Assembly (NCBI RefSeq): GCF_003473485.1
Contig: NC_053049.1
Location: 11,904,001 to 11,968,000, forward strand
Reading direction: 5' to 3'
Length of the DNA stretch: 64,000 bases
DNA from: Medicago truncatula
Taxonomy: Eukaryota; Streptophyta; Magnoliopsida; Fabales; Fabaceae
Made by a program: the position numbers and the translations under genes. Below, piece by piece: positions 12,273-25,330 of this stretch. Each line of letters begins with the position of its first letter. Position 1 is the first letter of the stretch. The notes under the pieces were generated by a model. The model was not told where the DNA came from. It saw nothing but the letters and a program-made list of their open reading frames with translations, and did no database searches.

Positions 12273-12282
12273 ATGGATATAG
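12225..12282 (+). promoter_or_regulatory. Two upstream ORFs before the KEA start
   Basis: A minimal uORF, ATG-ATT-TGA, lies at 12225-12233. A second one at 12247-12282 (11 codons plus stop) overlaps the main ATG at 12273 in another frame. Both sit in the exon that carries the main start. They would be expected to lower or condition translation; this is inferred from position only. Confidence 0.5.
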
Positions 12283-15200
12283 GTTTTAGCTTACCGCAGT
12301 CAAAAGTAGCTTTCAACGGTCTCGATTCTTGTTGTGCTTTTGTTTGTAATTCGAGGAACGTTTTGAAAGCTCGTTGTGGAAGAGAGTTGAGAGTTTCGAC
12401 TTTGAAGTTGAATTTGTTGTGTAGGAGTAGTAAACTTTTTAGGGGAAATAGGGGAGTTTGGCTTAAGTGTCAGGGAAATGATTCTTTTGCATATGATAAT
12501 GGAAATGGTAGGAATGTTGATAATTTGAAAGGTTTGAATGAAGAATCGAATTTGGGGTCGATTTCTGGTGCGGAATCAGGTGAACCTTTGGGAGAAGTTG
12601 GGGGTCAGGTGGAAGTAGATGTGCAAAGTGTGGATGAATTGAAAGAATTGTTGCAAAAGGCGTTGAAGGAATTAGAAGCTGCTAGAGTTAATAGTATTGT
12701 GTTTGAGGAAAAGGTTAAAAAGATATCAGAAACCGCAATATCTTTGCAAGATGAAGCATCAAGAGCTTGGACTGATGTTAATTCTACACTTGATATTATT
12801 CAGGAAATTGTGAGTGAAGAATTTATTGTGAAAGAAGCGGTTCAAAACGCAACAATGGCTCTTTCTTTAGCTGAGGCAAGGCTTCAAGTAGCCGTTGAAT
12901 CTTTGGAAGTTGTAAATGAAGATTATAATTCCGTGCGAGGTTCTAACGAGAGTGATGGTGGCAAAGGTGTAGGGCAAGAGGATAAAGAACGTGTGGTTGC
13001 TCGGGAAGATATCAAGGATTGTCAGACAAATTTAGCGTGTTGTGAGGCTGAGTTGAGGCGATTGCAAAGTAGAAAAGAGGAGTTGCAGAATGAAGTGAAT
13101 AAATTGCATGAAATTGCTGAAAAAGCTCAGTTGACTGCTGTGAAAGCGGAAGAGGATGTGAATGACATCATGCATTTAGCTGAGCAAGCTGTTGCCCTTG
13201 AACTTGAGGCTGCAAAGCGTGTTAACGATGCAGAGATTGCATTTCAGAAAGCAAACAAGTCTTTCGTTAGCGTTAATTCTGACACGACAGACACTCTACC
13301 AGTAGAAGATGTTGTGGCCCTCCCCGAGGAGGAGAAATTGGTTCAACATTTTTCTGGGGATGCTGCTGTTAAAGGAGAGCTCGATTTATCAAGTAATGAT
13401 GAGTCTTTGCTTGCCGCGGAATCACTAGAGACACAGTCCAATAAAACCAGCCAAACCTTGGAAGAGACAACTGAATCTGATTATCTAAGTGATCTTGATA
13501 ATGAACAGTTAAGCTTAGACTCTTCTAAAGAAGCTGAACTCGAAGTAGAGAAGTCGAAGAATGTAGTTCAAACAAAAAAACAAGAAACACAAAAAGAATC
13601 GACTAGGGATAATTCACCATCTTCTCCCAAGTCATCATTGAAGAAGTCGTCCCGATTTTTTCCTGCATCATTTTTCTCGTCTAGTACAGATGAGTTTGAT
13701 TACTCACTAGCATCAGCTTTCAATGATCTTGTGGAATCTGCACAGAAGCAATTACCAAAGCTGATTGTTGGGTTATTGTTAGTTGGAGCAGGGTGTGTAT
13801 GATATTTATTTATCTTGCTCCTTTTTCTTGCTGTTACCTTTTGTTAGACCATCGTAGAAACAATTTATTTGGAAGTATATATAAATCATATGGCTGGCCT
13901 AGAATATGTAATGCATATCAGAGTAATAGATCTGAAATATTCAGGTTATAATTTTTAGCTTTTAGTGCAACATGATGGAAAAGTATGAAATATTCACTGC
14001 TTTGTTTAAAAACTGATCATGAAATAAAATTTTCTGCCATGGGGATGGGAAAGTTATTCTGTCTTTTTTAAGTATGACTATTACGATTTGTCATTATAGG
14101 CGAAAAGATCAATATGAAGGTTTTGCTGTTTTACTAGAACCGGTGGACTTTTATTTTCAGGCTCACCTTTTATGCCAATCGAGCAGATAGGAGTTCTCAA
14201 CTGCTTCGGCAGCCAGAAGTCGTTGCAACCACAGTTGAAGAAGTTTCCTCAAGTGCAAGGCCTCTAGTTAGACAACTTCAGGAACTCCCCAATAGAATTA
14301 AGAAAGTTATTGCGTCGATACCTGAACAAGAGGTCCGATCTTTTTACTCATTATTTTGATGCTCGATTCAGTATGTTTCATCTGACACTGGATTGTATTT
14401 ATTGTAGGTGAGCGACGAGGAAGCTTCCCTCTTTGACATGCTCTGGCTATTACTTGCTAGTGTTATATTTGTCCCTCTATTTCAAAAAATTCCTGGAGGT
14501 AAATTGGTTGCCGTGTTTTCTAAATGATGGTTTCAACATAATCTTTCAAAGTATGACCAATGTTTTACTTTAGTTTGAATTTGGTTAGCTACAAACTTTA
14601 TATATTGCTCATATGAAGCTTTGGTGTATTGATTGTCTAACATTCACGTATTGTTTCACTGATTCTGTGGTCCTTTATCTGCAAAAATCTGTAGGCAGTC
14701 CTGTTCTTGGTTACTTGGCTGCTGGAATATTGATTGGGCCTTATGGACTCTCAATCATTCGCAATGTTCATGGGACAAAAGCAATCGCTGAATTTGGAGT
14801 TGTTTTCCTGTTATTTAATATTGGCCTGGAGGTGGAGCTCGACATATGATCTTGTTGTACCATAAATTTGATTATCTCCTTATTGAAAAGCAAACTGAAA
14901 CTCTGAACTGTTTTTTTCTAGCTCTCTGTGGAAAGACTTAGTTCAATGAAGAAATATGTCTTTGGAGTAGGCTCTGCTCAGGTGATTGTGAAACTCCGTC
15001 TTTCACCTTTGTAGTAAGAAAATATAAAAATTATATTGTAATATACTGATTATTTGATTCTAAGAAGAATTTAGACCATCAGTTGGATTTTATCTCCGCA
15101 TCTCCTTACATATCATGATTTGTTCATTATTTAGTTAAGCTTAAGAGTCTAATATTAATATAAATACGGATTAGTCATTAGTGCTTTGTCTTATGTAACA

Positions 15201-18200
15201 ACATCCAATATATAATTCACTGCATAACAATATAATTTTACTGTTAAGTATTCCTTTTCCGCCCTCCACACCTAAACGGCTAAATCCTAAAACCTCAAAA
15301 CTTGTTAGTATTGTTTACCTGATGATGTTCTATTTACATACTAGTAATTTACAAGCCAACAATTTTCACCATGTTTGAATAAATGCAGGTTTTGTTGACT
15401 GCCGCAGTGATTGGGTTGGTGGCTCATTATGTTTGTGGCCAAGCTGGCCCTGCTGCTATTGTCATTGGGAATGGATTGGCATTATCATCAACTGCTGTTG
15501 TTCTGCAGGTACATATCCTGAGTATTGTTTGCTTTTAAATTCTTACTATAGGGTATACATTCACACAGTCTAGTCAGTTTAATCAATCCAGCTTTATGCC
15601 ATTGTTTAATGTATGTTATGAGATTGTGATATCTAGCTATTTTAAAAACACAAATGGATTGTAAAAGGATTTTGCTCTGGCATGTATCTGTTAACAAATA
15701 TAAATACATTTATGGTAGTCATTAATTGATAAATCTTGAAGTCTATGTTCTATAGCTAATTTGCTATAATGCTAGTCCACCTTCAAAAAACTCCATTGAT
15801 ACGAGTTTAAATATTTAGGGTTGGAGTCAAGACTTTGTCCTTTCTATATTATAATTTTATAATTTTACTTTCATGTATTCTGAGTCCTCCATGTTGCAAT
15901 ATTTCAAGTGAACTTGTTTTACAGGTGTTACAGGAGAGAGGTGAGAGCACATCACGACATGGACGAGCTACATTTTCTGTATTACTTTTTCAGGTTACTT
16001 CATACCTTACCTATCTATCTAGAAAGTAGAAAAATGAAGGATTTCACGGTAAAATACAGTATTGTATTATATATTATATGTTAACACTTGTGACATATAG
16101 TTGACCAAGCTTTGTCTTATGAGAGACATCTTGGCTAAACTTTGTCTTTTTTAGTATGTGATTAAGTATACTATAGATCCACAACTAGCGTCTTCTCTGT
16201 CTGTTTTTTTCCCTATCTTGTTGATTTCTATATTTTGACCGAAACTGACTATTTCTTCTTTGTTTATACACAGGATTTGGCTGTCGTCGTCTTGCTAATA
16301 CTCATACCTCTTATCTCACCTAATTCTTCCAAAGGAGGGGTAACACTTTCTAGCACCTTTTGTTTAAAATACTTCATCAGATGTTTTCATGAAGTTAAGA
16401 AAGTGGCTAGTTAAAGTTGTATGAACTGCTGTGTAGCATGAGAAAGTGTATAACAAGGGTGTTCCATGTTGTTCAGAGAACTTGCATTTAATTGGATAAT
16501 TTAATTTAATTTTTTTACATTTGAATTAGAAGGGTCGGGACACATTTCACTCTTTCTAGTTGAAGTTGGTTCATGTTAAATTCTTGACTGGAAGCCATTA
16601 ACTTTGCATTCAGTTATGACGATCACCGTCATTTCTATGCACATACTGTAGTTGCTGCTACCATTATCTTTCTGTAAAATATTAGTATCTGTTTTCAGGT
16701 TGGCTTTCAAGCCATTGCTGAAGCTCTTGGTCTGGCTGCCGTTAAGGCTGCAGTTTCCATCACTGCCATAATTGCAGGTGGACGATTGGTAAGTTGTATT
16801 GACTAGAACTGAGGTGTGAGCAGTGTAATTTCTAATTATTAAAATGTAATCTGAATCTGGAAGGTGATTTTTAAGAACATCTTCTTTAAGGTCTAGCATG
16901 ATATATATTATAAATGATCCTTTGTAGCACTCAATATGTTGACATCTAAAAGTTGATAAGGATGAGTTTTAGTACAAATTACCGACTGAATGCTGCGGAT
17001 TGATTTGTATATTTTATAATGATTAGTAATCTGGTGTCATGAAAATTCAGATATTGTATTTATTATGGTGGATGGAAGTTACCAACTCAGTTGCTTAGAG
17101 TGGTTGAGATGAGTTTTGTACTGTTACACATACACATGTGGTCCTGGTTGAAGTTTGTAGACTTAGAGGGGTTAATTAATTGTAGCAGGCATTTCGAAAC
17201 ATATACGTTTTTTCAGAGGATGATCTCTTTATTTCTGCTCTTGCATTCATTCTAAAAGCATCTTACGTTGTTACTTTGTCACAGACATGACTTTTGGAAT
17301 GTGATTTTCCACTCTTCTTTTGTCCAGCTCCTTCGACCTATATACAAGCAAATTGCAGAAAATCAGAATGCAGAAATATTTTCAGCCAATACACTCTTCG
17401 TTGTTCTTGGGACCAGCCTTCTCACAGCCAGGGTAGTTTTTGGATCGCTGCTTTTCCTTTTTTCCTTTGAGTTATTCATGTGACCATTGAAGTCATAATT
17501 TGTCTGTACTGTGCTAGCCTGACTCCGTTACTTTTTTTCAAATGTAAATTTTATTTGAAACAGGCAGGCCTGTCCATGGCTTTGGGAGCATTTTTGGCTG
17601 GTTTACTACTGGCAGAAACCGAATTTTCCTTACAGGTCGAATCTGATATTGCTCCATATCGTGGCCTTCTATTGGGCCTCTTCTTTATGACGGTGGGTGC
17701 TTGATGTTCGAATTCAAAAGTTAATCAATCACATGGTTTATTTATTCATGGATCATCTATTTTATACTTTATTAAACTTCTGTTCAATTACTTACATTGG
17801 AATAACTCTTATATGAATCTTGCCGTTTCTCAAAAAAAAGAAAAAACTATATATAAATTTTCAACAGAAAGGAATGACTGACTTGAGGTTTGTAACTTTT
17901 CAGGTTGGAATGTCAATTGATCCAAAACTTCTTCTTTCAAACTTTCCAGTCATCATAGGGACATTGGGACTCTTGATATGTGGCAAGACACTCTTGGTTG
18001 CTTTGATTGGCAAAATTTTCGGTATTTCAATCATATCCGCCATCAGAGTTGGGCTTCTTCTTGCTCCTGGAGGAGAATTTGCATTTGTGGCTTTTGGCGA
18101 AGCTGTTAATCAGGTTTTTGTCCTTAAAAACTATTTCTCATGACAAGTTTGTCTGGTTTAATAAATAAGCATCTGCCATATATCTTCATATTCATGTGAA

Positions 18201-20770
18201 ACAAATCCATGCTCTTTGTGTTAGGATCTAAGAATATGCTTCTTGGTGTTCTTTACTTGAGATTATTATAGAGGTTTACGTCTATGTCATCTTTCCCCGA
18301 AAATAGACTAATAAGTGAATACATAATTTGTTCTTACCGGACATTTCTTGATAAACTAAGGTTGTTTTTTCAAATTGTGTTATTGTTGTCTTATACTTTT
18401 TGGATTCTTTTTTATCTTGGGAAAAAGGGTGGTTGAAAAAACCAGAAACATAGATCAATTTTCTGATTTCTGCTAAGAATTTTCTTCCTCTTTGAAATTT
18501 AATACGCTTTAAAAAAAACTAATATCTTTCCTAATTGACATTTTTGTAGGGTATAATGTCTTCCCAGTTGTCCTCTTTGCTGTTCCTTGTTGTGGGAATT
18601 TCAATGGCCCTTACGCCATGGCTAGGCGAAGGAGGCCAGCTGATTGCTTCCCGTTTTGAGCAACATGATGTTCGAAGCTTACTACCTGTAGAAAGTGAGG
18701 TGAGATTGCTTTCATTATTGGCTGACATGGACTTATATTAATTGCAAATGGTTGTGAAATTTACAGCAATTACACCACCCACTTTTGGCTTTCCTGCTGG
18801 TGGACTAAACCCCGTCTTTTGATCAGGATTAACTTTTTCCAATTAGTTAAACGTATTTATTATTAAATTTTTTAGTTTACTTTACTTTAGGAACATAATA
18901 ATTTAGCATGTTATTATTTATTTAGATTTGACAAAAGATTAGCGGTTGACATTGGTTTGGTTTACCTCTTTTTCAGACAGACGATCTGCGTGATCATATC
19001 ATTATTTGTGGATTTGGGCGAGTTGGCCAGGTGAGTTGTTTCTTTTATGTTATATTTATTAGTTTCCATAATCAATCTAAGCATAAAAGTTTACCTTTTG
19101 TTATTCTCAGATCATTGCACAACTTCTTTCTGAGCGACTTATTCCTTTTGTCGCACTAGATGTGCGAAGGTAACTTGATCTAACTGAAACTATTTTCTTT
19201 ACTTATAAAATTGTTTATGTTGTAAAATAAAATACCATTGCTACATTGAATTAGCATCTTGATTAGCCGAGCTATGCTGTTTGATTATGCATTAATTTCT
19301 GATATTCTTTCCAAATACTTCAATCTCCATAATTCATTCATTTCCCCCCATCCAAACATGAAATAAAATGCATGAAGTACCAGTCTACCATATATCATGT
19401 CTGCAATTTTGGATGGGAAATGGAAGTTATTGTCCTAACTTGCCATAATATTTTCTAATGTTCTCAGTGAAAGAGTGGCAATTGGGCGTTCATTGGATCT
19501 CCCAGTGTACTTCGGCGATGCTGGTAGTCGAGAGGTAGTGCACATGACTAAAATAATTAAGCTCGTATAGGTGTTCATTACTTGACATGCTTTGTGTTGC
19601 GTGCTAAGGTTCTACACAAAGTCGGGGCTGGAAGGGCAAGTGCTGCAGCAATAACTCTAGATTCCCCTGGTGCAAACTATAGAACGGTTTGGGCTCTGAG
19701 CAAACACTTCCCAAATGTGAAGACTTTTGTTCGCGCTCATGATGTTACTCATGGATTGAATTTAGAAAAAGCTGGAGCTACAGCGGTAATATTTTGATAC
19801 CTCTTCTATCATTTCTGTTATCATTGCCTTATCGTGTAACTTTTACATGGTCATTGTCTAACACTTTTTTATTCGATTATTGCATATCTATTGAAAAATT
19901 GGCTATTATTGGACTACTTAGTGTAGATCTTGTCATTCTTATGCATCTTGTTTTTCTGTTGCTTGCATTTGCAGGTTGTCCCAGAGACCTTGGAACCAAG
20001 TCTTCAACTAGCCGCAGCAGTGCTTTCTGAGGTAAATATCATAATGTTATTGGAGCAGATATATTGACCTAATGGAAAAACATTTTATGTCAATATTTTG
20101 TTACACCCTTCTCTTATGATGACAAACACCAGTAAATGATTATGTTTGTCTATCGTCGTGATTGAAACTTTAGGTCACAATGGCTCTTGCCAAAAATCTG
20201 CTTGTTTTCTCCGCATTGTATGTATTACTCAAGTTTCTGGCCAAATTTTCTTAGAAATTGTATGAGCATATTTTTGCTCTTTATTGCATGGAAAAATTAG
20301 CTTCATAATAGCAATTTCGAAAGTGTACCAAATTGAACAAAACCTTTAGTTGCTTCTGTTAATCAAATGAACAAATCTGCACAAAAGGGTTTTTATCATA
20401 TGACTTTGCTAGTTGATGAAATGTTGAAGCATTGAGATAGACAATCTGTTATCTGAACATTCCTCTCTTCAGGTTAAACTTCCTGCATCGGAGATTGCGG
20501 CAACAATTAATGAATTCAGATCCCGCCATCTGGCCGAACTTACAGAAGTGCGTGTTTCTTAAAGTCATCCATGCACACAAGATGAGAACACTTTGTCACT
20601 ATCAACTTTATATATTTGAATGAATGTATATGACTTTTGGTCTTTTTATTCAGCTATCTGAAACAAGTGGAAGTTCTCTTGGTTATGGATATAGTAGAAT
20701 GATGAGCAAACCCAAAACACAATCTCCCGATTCAATTGACGACTCCCAAGTCCCTGAAGGGTCAACATGA
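12273..20770 (+). CDS. KEA2: Chloroplast K+ efflux antiporter, KEA1/KEA2 type
   Basis: K+/H+ antiporter of the chloroplast inner envelope (CPA2 family), for stromal ion and pH balance. Exons: 12273-13792, 14161-14332, 14408-14498, 14695-14831, 14922-14981, 15389-15508, 15925-15993, 16274-16339, 16699-16788, 17328-17432, 17564-17692, 17904-18113, 18550-18699, 18977-19030, 19111-19169, 19468-19534, 19609-19785, 19975-20031, 20473-20547, 20654-20770, giving 1174 residues, as expected for the family. Exon 1 holds the transit peptide and a long stromal coiled-coil region (about 118-330). A multi-pass exchanger domain follows from about 495, with the family Gln-Asp pair at Q723/D724 across the exon 7/8 junction. 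An RCK/TrkA-N domain starts at about 974 with GFGRVG at 985-990. Every junction is GT/AG and keeps frame. The start is ATG 12273, because the frame upstream has no Met. KEA1 versus KEA2 cannot be separated here. Confidence 0.93.
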
Positions 20771-21147
20771 AGATTTTACGCGATTTATACAAAGCAGCAG
20801 AAGGCAAAAAGAAAAATAATAATTTTGGGAAATTGTATAGAAGATCAATTGGTCGAATTATTTGTGAACATTGTACAGAAATATATCTGCATCGAAGATG
20901 CGAAATCTGTAATTGTTATTTCTTTCACTTGTTGTAAATTATCATTCATATTCTTTCTCAGATTTCTGATAAGGATGAATATAACTGTTGTATGTAACAA
21001 TCATTGATGTTGTTTCATATTGTTTGGCTTTTGAAAGAATGTATAAAATGGCCTTGTACTTTCAGTATCTACTAGTAGATGATTATTTATGGCAACTCAC
21101 AGACCATGTAGTAGAATTATAAACGTAGTTAATTATTACAATACTCG

Positions 21148-21235
21148 TTGTGAGTTTATCTCAGTTGGTAAAGACAATAAATTATAAAATATGTAAAGTT
21201 TGGGGTTCGAACCCTGACCATAAAATATGTTGTCT
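21148..21235 (+). mobile_element. Degenerate tRNA-derived SINE fragment
   Basis: A-box-like TTATCTCAGTTGG followed by a perfect B box GGTTCGAACCC at 21204-21214. The 3' part is diverged and no clear target duplication is seen. Confidence 0.4.
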
Positions 21236-21404
21236 TATTAAGGTGATCTTTGACTTATTGGTAAGCTCACGAGTTTTGTATAATGTTCTTTGGTGAACTA
21301 ATTTACCTCACATACAGTATTTATGAAAATATAGAGCTAATTTTGTAATAAAAATTTATTTTATATAATTGTATATAAACAAACTAAATAATTTAAAAAA
21401 ATTG

Positions 21405-21530
21405 TTTTTTCGTGAAGCAGCCTAGTGGCTAGAGCTCACACAATTAATTATCGACAAGTGGAGCGTGCGGGGTTCGAACCCCCACCCTTACATATAATAT
21501 GCAATATCCCTATGTTAAGATCACGGGGAT
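21405..21530 (-). mobile_element. tRNA-derived SINE, minus orientation
   Basis: Read on the minus strand it starts CCCCGTGATCTT, carries the palindromic B box GGTTCGAACC (21471-21480), then CCACTAGGCTGCTTCACG and an A-run. It is the same family as the copies at 42867 and 46689. A-rich direct repeats flank it but are too simple to prove a target duplication. Confidence 0.6.
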
Positions 21531-21992
21531 AAAAAAAATGATTTTTATTCTAAACAAACTAAATTATTTTATAAAAAATTAGTATTATTATTCCGATAAA
21601 CAAACATAAATTTTTTATAAAGTTACTGACTATTAATTTATGTATTATTAAATACTATTTTGAAGGAATGTATTATTAAATACTAAAATCACTATTATTT
21701 ATTCACCAAAAAAAATCACCTTTATTTGAATTTTAATATGTAACAAACCTTCAAATTTTTCTTAATCTCAAGATTTGTTTTTTAACACAATTTCTTTTTT
21801 TAAAGCTAAAAAAAAAAAAAAAAAGATATTAAATTAGTTTACAACACTTGGGCTCCAAAATTCCCAATTTCCCACTTATATATATATACCCCTATTTACT
21901 TTTTCAGTTTCACTCACAATAAATAATCTTCAGCCCTAAAATTTTCACGGCAATCTCAAAAATCCCCTTTCCCAAATCATCGAAGAACGAAA

Positions 21993-23965
21993 ATGGCGAC
22001 TCTGATCAACCAACCAACGAAGCTACGGTGGGGAGAATTGGAAGAAGACGACGACGGCAACGATCTCGATTTCCTGTTACCACCGCGTCAGGTAATCGGA
22101 CCAGACGAAAACGGAATCAAGAAAGTGATTGAATACAAATTTGATGAAGATAATAATAGAGTTAAGATCACAACAGTTACTCGCACAAGGAAACTGGCTA
22201 GCGCGCGTGTTAGTAAACGCGCTGTTGAACGACGTGAATGGTCGAAATTTGGTGATGCTGTGAATGAAGATGTTGGTAGTCGGCTTACTGCTGTTTCCAC
22301 TGAAGAAATTGTTCTTGAACGTCCTAAGCCTATTGGTATCTTTCTCCCACTCTTGTTTTTTTTATTTTGTTTGTTTTACCTTTTTGTTGATTCTGTGTTT
22401 TTCATATTTTGTGATGATATCTTAAACCATATTAAGGTGGAAAGTTCTTTACATTGAGTCGTGTTATGAAAATTGTTTCTCGTAAAATAGTTTTATTGGG
22501 TAGTTTCTTGTGAATTGAAAACATTAGTTTATCTCAAACCCCCAAATCACTACATGTGGATGATCCATGGGAACAGAGGGAGTGAATGAATTGTAACCTA
22601 AAAATGATTGCAATAGCAATTGCTTGAGACTGATAAACTTCAGACTCTGAATGAGCGATGAGAGTTGTTGGAACCCCCGAAATTGTAAGGGTCACACATG
22701 TTGATTTTGGTGAACATGCGGATAAATCTCTTAATTTGATTGTTACCGAGTCGGACTTGGATAAAATTGATGATAGTGTTGATAACTACTCATAAAAAAG
22801 GTTACAGATATGAATAGTTGTTGATGGTGTAAAACTTTTTAAACCAAATATACATCAAAATTAAACTTGAAGTTGTCACCAAAGCTAAAATGGTACCATT
22901 GCTAGTCCTTGTAAATATTTGTCAGACATCTTGTTGTTGTTGAGCGTCTTTTAAGTACACCTTGTGCTTAAAAGGCGTCTCGGTTGTTATTAATATATTC
23001 CATTATAGTTTCTTAAAAAAAAATAAAAAATGGTACCACATGTTAAAACATTAAATAACTAGGCTTTTCATTTGAGGCTGTTGATTCTCGATATTTTAGA
23101 CAAACACATGCAAATTATGCTTATGTGGCCAAGGTGTAATTGTGGTTTTGTTTATATAGCATTGATACTTTAGATTAAAGGTGTGTCTGACACATTGTCC
23201 AATACTATGACACCAACACATTTTTGTTATATTCGTCAATTAAATTATTGCTCATATTTACATGTTAGTGTCAATATCGTGATTGGTATTTGTGTCTGGT
23301 TCATTGCTTCATAGGGTTTTGTCATAAAAAATTATGGTTAAAGGTTTAAGTGCATGTTGGTATCATGGTGGGTTGCCAGAATCACAGTGGCTCACTACAC
23401 TACACTGTTGCGTTGAAAAAATAGTGGCTCACTGTGCTAACTCTATATCTTGCATTTGTTAACAGGTTCCACAACTATTGAGACAAAGCCTGGTGACCCA
23501 GATGCTGTTCTCATGGTATGCAGGAATTGTGGGAAGAAGGGTGACCATTGGACTGCAAGGTGTCCAATTAGGAATCTCTCACAGCCGGCTGACGAATTTG
23601 TTGATAAGCCTCCAGCAGCAGCACCTGTTTCAACTAACAATGCATATGTACCTCCTAGCTTGAGAGCTGGTGCAGATAGGACTGGAGGGTCAGACATGAG
23701 GCGGAGGAATGATGAGAATTCTGTGCGGGTAACCAATCTCTCGGAGGACACGAGGGAGCCTGATTTGCATGAGCTTTTTGGCACTTTTGGTTCTGTGAGC
23801 AGAGTATATGTTGCTATAGATAAAAACACTGGCACGAGTAGGGGGTTTGGCTTTGTCAACTTTGTCAACAGGGAAGATGCTCAGAGAGCTATTAACAAAC
23901 TGAATGGCTATGGCTACGACAATCTCATCCTGAAGGTTGAATGGGCCACCCCAAGAACAACCTAA
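21993..23965 (+). CDS. EIF3G: Eukaryotic translation initiation factor 3 subunit G
   Basis: RNA-binding subunit of eIF3, acting in 40S recruitment, scanning and reinitiation in the cytosol. Exons 21993-22335 and 23466-23965 give 280 residues, close to other plant eIF3G proteins. The N-terminal part is the acidic eIF3G region, ending near the Val-Leu-Glu-Arg-Pro-Lys-Pro stretch at the exon junction. A CCHC knuckle (C133, C136, H142, C147) follows, then a linker with the family signature Ala-Tyr-Val-Pro-Pro-Ser-Leu-Arg, then one C-terminal RRM (about 198-276) with RNP2 VRVTNL and RNP1 RGFGFVNF. The 1130-bp intron has canonical sites (TTG|GTATC and AACAG|GTTCC). The alternative frame extending past 22335 is intron read-through. 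Confidence 0.95.
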
Positions 23966-25328
23966 ACCTAAACTTGGAATCCAATTTTGAAGGTCTACTA
24001 GTACCTAGTTATTTGAATCCTGGACCATCTTTTTCCTTTGACATGTTTTATTATTATTTAAAAGCGAATGTTAGCTCAAGATCACTTATTGGTTATTTAT
24101 AATCCTTATTATACTATGAGGGTTGTTTTACCTTGTCCAGAGGGTGTCAATTGTGTTTATTCAAAAGTATTGTTTTTCTCTTACCAGCTTACTTTATTGT
24201 TTCAATCAAATGAAAATTGTTATTTGTCACTTTGCTTGCATTGTTGTTTTCTACCATATTTTATTTTAGTTGAGAGCAATTTTTAAAACCCTGCACTGAT
24301 TTCTTAAAAGCCACGCAGCTCCGGATTTGCTAATCCAGCCGGAGAAAGTGTTTTTTTCTCGTGCCCAGATGGTAACCCTAGACAAATTATGAGATGATGT
24401 GATGTTTGTTTCCTTGTTATCATCAGAGATGTAGAATGTTGATCCTCGTCTAGGTTTAAGCCCAAATCATATCCAATGTTGTGTTACACAACCAGCTTGT
24501 TTTTTGCTGTTCCAATATTCAGTGGCACTGTTATTGTTTTTTCATTCATTTTCTTTAATGATTAATACTACCTTTGAGTGAGGTTCCGTTCTTTTTTTCA
24601 TGTTTTTAGCAAAAATGCTGCGGCTAAATCTTAATTTTTTTCTTCTCACATACTCAATCCATTCATCTGTTTCGAGTGTTTGGCAAGGAGATGACCATCC
24701 ACTTGCAAATAATGCGTTTAATATTGTGTTGAGGTGAAGAAAAACCAGAGGCAAAAAATATTACTGTAATTCGAATGGTGTTTTTTTTTTTTTTTTTTTT
24801 GAGGGGACATTGTGTTATTAACAGCAGAAGAACAATATATGAATTTTAGAGTATAGGCGATAATTCTATCTAAATTGAAAATAATATGAGAATGCACCAA
24901 AGAACTTGACATCACAACAAGTTCTACGGTTATGAAAATTGATTTTAAATGAATTAATTTTTTGTTAAAAGTAGGTTGAATGTGAAGCAATTGAATATAA
25001 GTGTAAAAGTCATATTTGAGGTCCAAAGCTACAAATTTAAGTTTGGGGGATAAACAAACATGTTAAAAATCAATTCTCCACCTATAGAATCAATTTTGTC
25101 CCATCTAAATGAAATCAAACATTATTCATCGGATTTAAGAATCATTCATTAACATGGAGAGCAACCACTTTCATGGCTTAGACTACGGTAGGAGACAGTC
25201 TCCTACCGTAGGTGACTACATTTTTTTTTTTTTTTTTGGTTTCTAAAATGCTTTTTAGCCATTGGATTTAGAAAGAAGTTTTTAATGGCATAGATCTTTA
25301 GACATGTTGACCCACTAACAATGTATAT
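23966..25328. other. eIF3G 3' UTR and intergenic region
   Basis: The 3' UTR probably ends near 24290. The rest is AT-rich with a 20-odd-base T-run at 24780-24800, the palindrome at 25183-25211 and a second T-run at about 25221-25238. Short frames on both strands show no family features. Confidence 0.4.
25183..25211. repeat. 29-bp near-perfect palindrome
   Basis: Arms CTACGGTAGGAGAC (25183-25196) and GTCTCCTACCGTAG (25198-25211) are perfect complements around a single central A. It is followed by a T-run. It may be an end of a dispersed repeat or a hairpin-forming site. Confidence 0.75.
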
Positions 25329-25330
25329 TA

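Larger units (their letters stand above)
20771..21992. other. KEA-eIF3G intergenic region
   Basis: The KEA 3' UTR probably runs to about 21060. The region then holds two tRNA-related SINE-like pieces (listed separately), AT-rich filler, and the eIF3G promoter. A TATATATATA run at about 21877-21888 lies roughly 110 bp upstream of the eIF3G start and is a plausible TATA element. No other coding sequence seen. Confidence 0.5.

Noticed and set aside
16576-16899. 107-residue minus-strand frame
   Set aside because: It is the antisense shadow of KEA exon 9 and adjoining introns.
21204-21214. tRNA gene suggested by a perfect B box
   Set aside because: No cloverleaf or anticodon arm could be formed; the SINE family elsewhere in the window explains the motif.
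23443-23868. 141-residue minus-strand frame
   Set aside because: It is the antisense of eIF3G exon 2.
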